Positions 42,850 to 46,561 of a stretch of DNA of 46,561 nucleotides are shown piece by piece (position 1 is the stretch's first letter; the number at the start of each line of letters is the position of its first letter). Position numbers and translations under genes: made by a program. The notes beneath the pieces are model-generated. The model searched no databases. It saw only the letters and a list, made by a program, of their open reading frames with translations, and was not told where the DNA came from. The DNA is from Gammaproteobacteria bacterium (GTDB taxonomy: Bacteria; Pseudomonadota; Gammaproteobacteria; S012-40): assembly GCA_029881255.1 (NCBI GenBank), contig JAOUMY010000018.1:1-46561 (forward strand), read 5' to 3'.

Positions 42850-45099
42850 ATGGATGTAGCGCCAAGTAAATATGTCCATGGGCATGCTGAATACTACAAG
42901 TACAATATTGAACATATGGATATACACAATTATTTTAGCTTCGTAGACATAATTTATAACCGGTTTTCAAAAACACCGCAGAAATTAGTATTCAAGTTTC
43001 TCAACACCAGCGATCAAATTGCGACGGATATTACCTACGAACGTCTCTTTCTTCGCAGCCAAATCATAGCAGCAATGTTACTAGAGCATGTATCTAAATA
43101 TGATCGCTGCCTTCTTCTGTTTCCCCCCGGCCTGGCTTACATTGAGGCGTTGATTGGTTGTATTTCTGCTGAAGTCATTGCCATACCCGCCTATCCACCA
43201 ATGAACAATCGACTGATGCACAATATCCGCAATATTATTAAGGACTCCGATTGCAATATCATATTGACGACTGAAAAATTGCGTGGAAGATTCGCTGACA
43301 GTTTCGAAAATGTCGAGCTGCTTGCCACGGACACCCTAGAAGAAAGCATTCATAGTACACCCATAGTATCTCCTAAGGACATTGATTTAGACGCAACTGC
43401 AATCATCCAATACACCTCAGGTTCAACGGGCTTCCCGAAAGGCGTCATGATTTCCCATCGGAACCTAAGTCACAATTCGATGCAAAGTGCGCTAGCATTT
43501 CAAGTTGAACCGACAAGCATAAACGTCAGTTGGTTACCCCCTTATCACGACATGGGCTTAATTGGGGCGATTCTCAATCCTTTATATGATGACGTATTGT
43601 CGATTTTGATGCCGCCCACCCAATTTTTACAGAGCCCCTTTCGCTGGCTACGTGCAATCTCCGAATTCGGTGCAACCCATAGCGGCGCCCCAAACTTCGC
43701 ATATGAATTGTGTTGTCAGAAAATAACATCTGAACAGAAGTCAACTCTAAATTTATCTAGTTGGAAAGTTGCCTTTAATGGCGCAGAGCCCATCAGAAAA
43801 GAAACGTTGCATCGATTTTATGAAACTTTTAAAGAATGTGGCTTAAGCCCAACGACTTTGAGGCCCTGTTATGGCCTTGCCGAAGCAACGCTAATAGCCT
43901 CTAGCTCCCCTACTCCACACGAACCGTTTTCTGTTTCGGTCAGCCGATCTTCTCTGGAGACCGGAAAGATCGAGATAAGTACCACGGCGGAACTGAAAAC
44001 ACACGTCGAACTCGTCAGTTGCGGAAGCGCGCTAGTAGGACAAAATATCGTTATTGTAGACCCTGCTTCGCTTGAAAAATGCGCCGACAACGTTGTCGGC
44101 GAAATTTGGATTCAGGGTCCAAGTATTGCAAAGGGCTACTGGAATAATAAAATAGAGTCTGAATATACCTTCAACGCTTATATAAAGAATACCTCGCAGG
44201 GCCCCTTTTTACGAACTGGTGATCTGGGCTTTATTTCTCAAGAACGGATATTCGTCACAGGGCGACTAAAGGACTTAATCATCATTAATGGGAGGAACTT
44301 ATACCCACAGGATTTGGAGTTTAGCGCAAAAAATAGCCACAACGCGTTTATGAGAGGTAGTACAGCAGCATTCTCGGTTAGTGATCAAAACCGCGCTGAA
44401 CAACTAATTATAGTACAGGAAATCGACAAACGTTATAAAGGTTCGACCCTGAAACTGCTGGACGCCATTCGCCAAGCCACTAGTGGCGATTTTAATATCA
44501 CGCCAAGTGAGCTCATTCTTGTTTCATTAGGGACTCTACCTAGAACAACGAGCGGAAAAATACAGCGCAAACAAACTAAATCGCTCTATAAATCCGAGGG
44601 ACTAGTGGCAATTGATGAATGGAAATTGCCTATTCGTAATGACCACGCCTTCCAAACATTTGTCGAAAAAAAATCATCTTTCCAATCATCTCAACCGTGG
44701 AACCAAGAAAATATCACGGCGTGGATAACACAATATATCGCAAAATCACAGAATCTTAGTGAAAACAATATTTATCCAGAACAAACATTTTCGTCGCTAG
44801 GACTTGGTTCGGTAGAGGCTGTAGAGCTTACCGCAACGATGGAGAAATTCCTTGGATTCCCGGTTTCGCCGATGTTAGCGTGGAACTATCCCACGATTAA
44901 GGAAGCAGCTTCTTTTTTAGCCGAGGAATATTTGATTCAGAACAAAGTTGGTTGCGATGAGACAGATCAAGAGGCTCAAATTTTTTTCACCCCCGGTACA
45001 ACGTACCAGGAAGCCGAAGATGGTATTGATATCTCCAAATTGTCCAATAAAGAACTAGCAAAGTTACTCTCGGATGAAATTTCTGAGCCCAGCAAATAA
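42850..45099 (+). CDS. Fatty-acyl-AMP ligase (FAAL) with C-terminal acyl carrier domain
   Basis: 749 residues. The adenylation part (~25-590) has the motif IIQYTSGSTGFPKGVMISHR (~186-205), WLPPYHDMGLIG, LRPCYGLAEAT, FLRTGDLGF and GRLKDLIIINGRNLYPQDLE. The last is the FAAL-type variant with its specific ending. The carrier domain follows (~620-705) with the phosphopantetheine Ser654 in LGLGSVEAVEL. After it comes a short helical tail (DISKLSNKELAKLLSDE) that looks like a docking segment. It activates a free fatty acid as acyl-AMP and loads it on its own carrier, starting the assembly line. The start ATG at 42850 lacks a good ribosome site, and ATG at 42916 is an alternative. The PKS gene follows after 33 bp, co-transcribed. 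Confidence 0.93.
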   Translation: MDVAPSKYVHGHAEYYKYNIEHMDIHNYFSFVDIIYNRFSKTPQKLVFKFLNTSDQIATDITYERLFLRSQIIAAMLLEHVSKYDRCLLLFPPGLAYIEALIGCISAEVIAIPAYPPMNNRLMHNIRNIIKDSDCNIILTTEKLRGRFADSFENVELLATDTLEESIHSTPIVSPKDIDLDATAIIQYTSGSTGFPKGVMISHRNLSHNSMQSALAFQVEPTSINVSWLPPYHDMGLIGAILNPLYDDVLSILMPPTQFLQSPFRWLRAISEFGATHSGAPNFAYELCCQKITSEQKSTLNLSSWKVAFNGAEPIRKETLHRFYETFKECGLSPTTLRPCYGLAEATLIASSSPTPHEPFSVSVSRSSLETGKIEISTTAELKTHVELVSCGSALVGQNIVIVDPASLEKCADNVVGEIWIQGPSIAKGYWNNKIESEYTFNAYIKNTSQGPFLRTGDLGFISQERIFVTGRLKDLIIINGRNLYPQDLEFSAKNSHNAFMRGSTAAFSVSDQNRAEQLIIVQEIDKRYKGSTLKLLDAIRQATSGDFNITPSELILVSLGTLPRTTSGKIQRKQTKSLYKSEGLVAIDEWKLPIRNDHAFQTFVEKKSSFQSSQPWNQENITAWITQYIAKSQNLSENNIYPEQTFSSLGLGSVEAVELTATMEKFLGFPVSPMLAWNYPTIKEAASFLAEEYLIQNKVGCDETDQEAQIFFTPGTTYQEAEDGIDISKLSNKELAKLLSDEISEPSK

Positions 45100-45132
45100 C
45101 AACAGATCGTTCAACTGGAAGATATTATAGCC

Positions 45133-46561
45133 ATGAGTACCGATGACGAGATAGACTTTAGAAAATTACTAGAGAAATCATATTTCGAAATCTCTCGATT
45201 AAAGTCAGACCTTAAAAAATATAGTTCAAAAAACGCCGAACCCATTGCAATCACGGGAGTTGCTTGCCGTTTTCCCGGGAATGTAACAGACACGGAATCC
45301 TATTGGCAGCTTTTGGTCGACGGCGTCGATGCCGTCAGTGAAATTCCGGACAATCGTTGGCCCGCAGATGAGTTGTTCGATACTGATAAAAGTGCCGATG
45401 GGAAAATTTACACCAAGTATGGTGCGTTTCTCGACAATATCGAGAATTTTGATCCTCTAGTCTTTGGTATTTCTCCCAGAGAAGCTGAGGGGTTGGACCC
45501 ACAACAACGATTGCTATTGGAAACTGCTTGGGAAAGCCTTGAGTCCAGTTGCGCTCCAATAGATAGTTATAAAAATTCGAAAACCGGCGTGTTTGTTGGC
45601 ATGAGTACCGATGACTATTTACGTTTGTCGGTCAAATCGCCTGACGCGGCAATTTTTAACTCTCATGTCGCGCTTGGAACGACACGAAGTATTGCCGCCG
45701 GAAGAATATCTCACACTTTTGGATTTCATGGGCCCGCCATACAAGTTGATACATCATGCTCCTCTTCTATGGTCGCACTTCACCTCGGCATCCAAAGTCT
45801 TCGTCAAGGTGAGACCAACACTGCCCTTGTCGGTGCTGTAAATTTGATGCTAACGCCTGACGCCACCATAGGCTTATGCCGACTAAACGCACTATCACCC
45901 AGCGGACGTTGCCAAACCTTCGATTCAGATGCCGATGGATACGTGCGTGGGGAAGGTTGTGCAATGGTTGTCCTAAAGCGAATGAGCGATGCTGTCGACG
46001 CAGGAGACAATATACTTGCTGTCATAGTCGATTCTGCGATTAATCACGATGGCCAGTCTAATGGATTAACCGCTCCTAACGGCCCGATGCAGGAAGCGTT
46101 GATTTCTGAGACCCTCTCAAAATCTAGAGTTGACTCGAGCGATATTCAGTACGTTGAAACACACGGTACTGGAACACCATTGGGTGACCCTATCGAAGTT
46201 CAGGCTCTCTCAAATGTTTTGGGTAGGAACAGAACGAAAGACAACCCATTGCTTTTAGGTGCTGTCAAAACGAATATTGGCCACTTAGAATCGGCGGCAG
46301 GTATGGCGTCACTCATTAAGACGTTACTTTGTTTACAAAACCAGGCAATTCCGCCGAATCTCCACTTCAATAAACCGAATCCCTATATAGCCTGGGACCA
46401 GTCATTTCTCAAAGTTCCGACTAAGACGACTCCTTGGCCCCGCGACAAAAACCGCCGACGCCTGGCAGGTGTGAGCTCCTTTGGGTTCAGTGGAACTAAT
46501 GCCCACGTGATACTCGAAGAAGCACCCCAAACCGCTGCCCTCACTTCGGAAGTTGAACGCC
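45133..46561 (+). CDS. Type I modular polyketide synthase, 3' end outside window
   Basis: 476 codons are visible and the frame is open at the right edge. The N-terminal ~33 residues (MSTDDEIDFRKLLEKSYFEI then SRLKSDLKKY) form a charged helix of docking type. Then comes a complete ketosynthase domain beginning EPIAITGVACRFPG: active-site C209 in VDTSCSSSM, H344 in ETHGTGTPLGDP and H384 in KTNIGHLESAAG, ending with GVSSFGFSGTNAHVILEEAP. It takes the acyl chain from the upstream FAAL-ACP and extends it with a malonyl unit. Domains beyond KS (AT, KR, ACP, NRPS modules) are not visible. ATG 45133 with GGAAG 11 nt upstream. Confidence 0.95.
   Translation, partial: MSTDDEIDFRKLLEKSYFEISRLKSDLKKYSSKNAEPIAITGVACRFPGNVTDTESYWQLLVDGVDAVSEIPDNRWPADELFDTDKSADGKIYTKYGAFLDNIENFDPLVFGISPREAEGLDPQQRLLLETAWESLESSCAPIDSYKNSKTGVFVGMSTDDYLRLSVKSPDAAIFNSHVALGTTRSIAAGRISHTFGFHGPAIQVDTSCSSSMVALHLGIQSLRQGETNTALVGAVNLMLTPDATIGLCRLNALSPSGRCQTFDSDADGYVRGEGCAMVVLKRMSDAVDAGDNILAVIVDSAINHDGQSNGLTAPNGPMQEALISETLSKSRVDSSDIQYVETHGTGTPLGDPIEVQALSNVLGRNRTKDNPLLLGAVKTNIGHLESAAGMASLIKTLLCLQNQAIPPNLHFNKPNPYIAWDQSFLKVPTKTTPWPRDKNRRRLAGVSSFGFSGTNAHVILEEAPQTAALTSEVER

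Noticed and set aside
45133-45615. 15-bp direct repeat ATGAGTACCGATGAC at 45133 and 45601
   Set aside because: The second copy codes for the normal VGMSTDDY motif of ketosynthases; the first codes for the N-terminus. No duplication of flanks, so coincidence.

Overview
The window looks like chromosome from a Gram-negative bacterium, most probably a gammaproteobacterium. The evidence is outer-membrane porin-like and TolC-like proteins, an ExbB/ExbD/TonB system, a TonB-dependent receptor, a two-heme periplasmic cytochrome c, a TetR repressor and good Shine-Dalgarno sites. I cannot name the genus. No rRNA, tRNA, CRISPR array, integrase or insertion sequence was found. Genes are cut at both ends: a repetitive secreted protein at the left and a modular polyketide synthase at the right.

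Left part (1-16.4 kb): a mixed set of exported and envelope genes. It holds a secreted beta-rich protein, a leftward run of TolC-like protein / unknown exported protein / porin-like barrel, and a TetR repressor divergent from an exported metallo-beta-lactamase-fold enzyme with a perfect 37-bp operator between them. It also has a secreted beta-helix protein, an S1/P1 nuclease paired with a membrane-anchored DUF2235 lipase, an RNase H, a cytochrome c, and two adjacent exported proteins with DUF1566 domains.

Middle (16.4-24.5 kb): two divergent operons. Leftward are an ECF sigma factor, a membrane anti-sigma factor and an exported caspase-family protein with glycine-rich repeats and a C-terminal barrel-like domain. 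Rightward are a TonB-dependent receptor, ExbB, ExbD and TonB. Both promoters carry the same bipartite element, identical at 21 of 22 positions with the same 10-nt spacing, which strongly suggests that the sigma factor drives both operons. I regard this as a candidate undescribed envelope signalling/proteolysis system.

Centre-right (24.9-30 kb): a compact three-gene leftward operon of a DUF2235 alpha/beta hydrolase, a 931-residue CHAT-family (caspase-like) protease and a ComEC-type metallo-beta-lactamase-fold hydrolase. The protease-plus-two-hydrolases layout resembles toxic or immune effector modules and is the second candidate new system.

Right part (30.7-46.6 kb): a biosynthetic gene cluster. 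A leftward operon of eleven genes encodes an MbtH protein, type II thioesterase, MacA-like adaptor, MacB-like ATPase and permease, TolC-like channel, a small acidic protein, a SyrD/PvdE-type ABC exporter, an Asp/Glu racemase, an Sfp-type phosphopantetheinyl transferase and a PAF-acetylhydrolase-like lipoprotein. Divergent from it are a fatty-acyl-AMP ligase with an acyl carrier protein and the start of a type I polyketide synthase. MbtH and the racemase imply nonribosomal peptide synthetase genes beyond the right edge. The likely product is an acylated peptide/polyketide exported in two steps, with an arrangement that recalls pyoverdine. From about 24.5 kb rightwards the DNA looks visibly more AT-rich than the left part, consistent with an accessory region.
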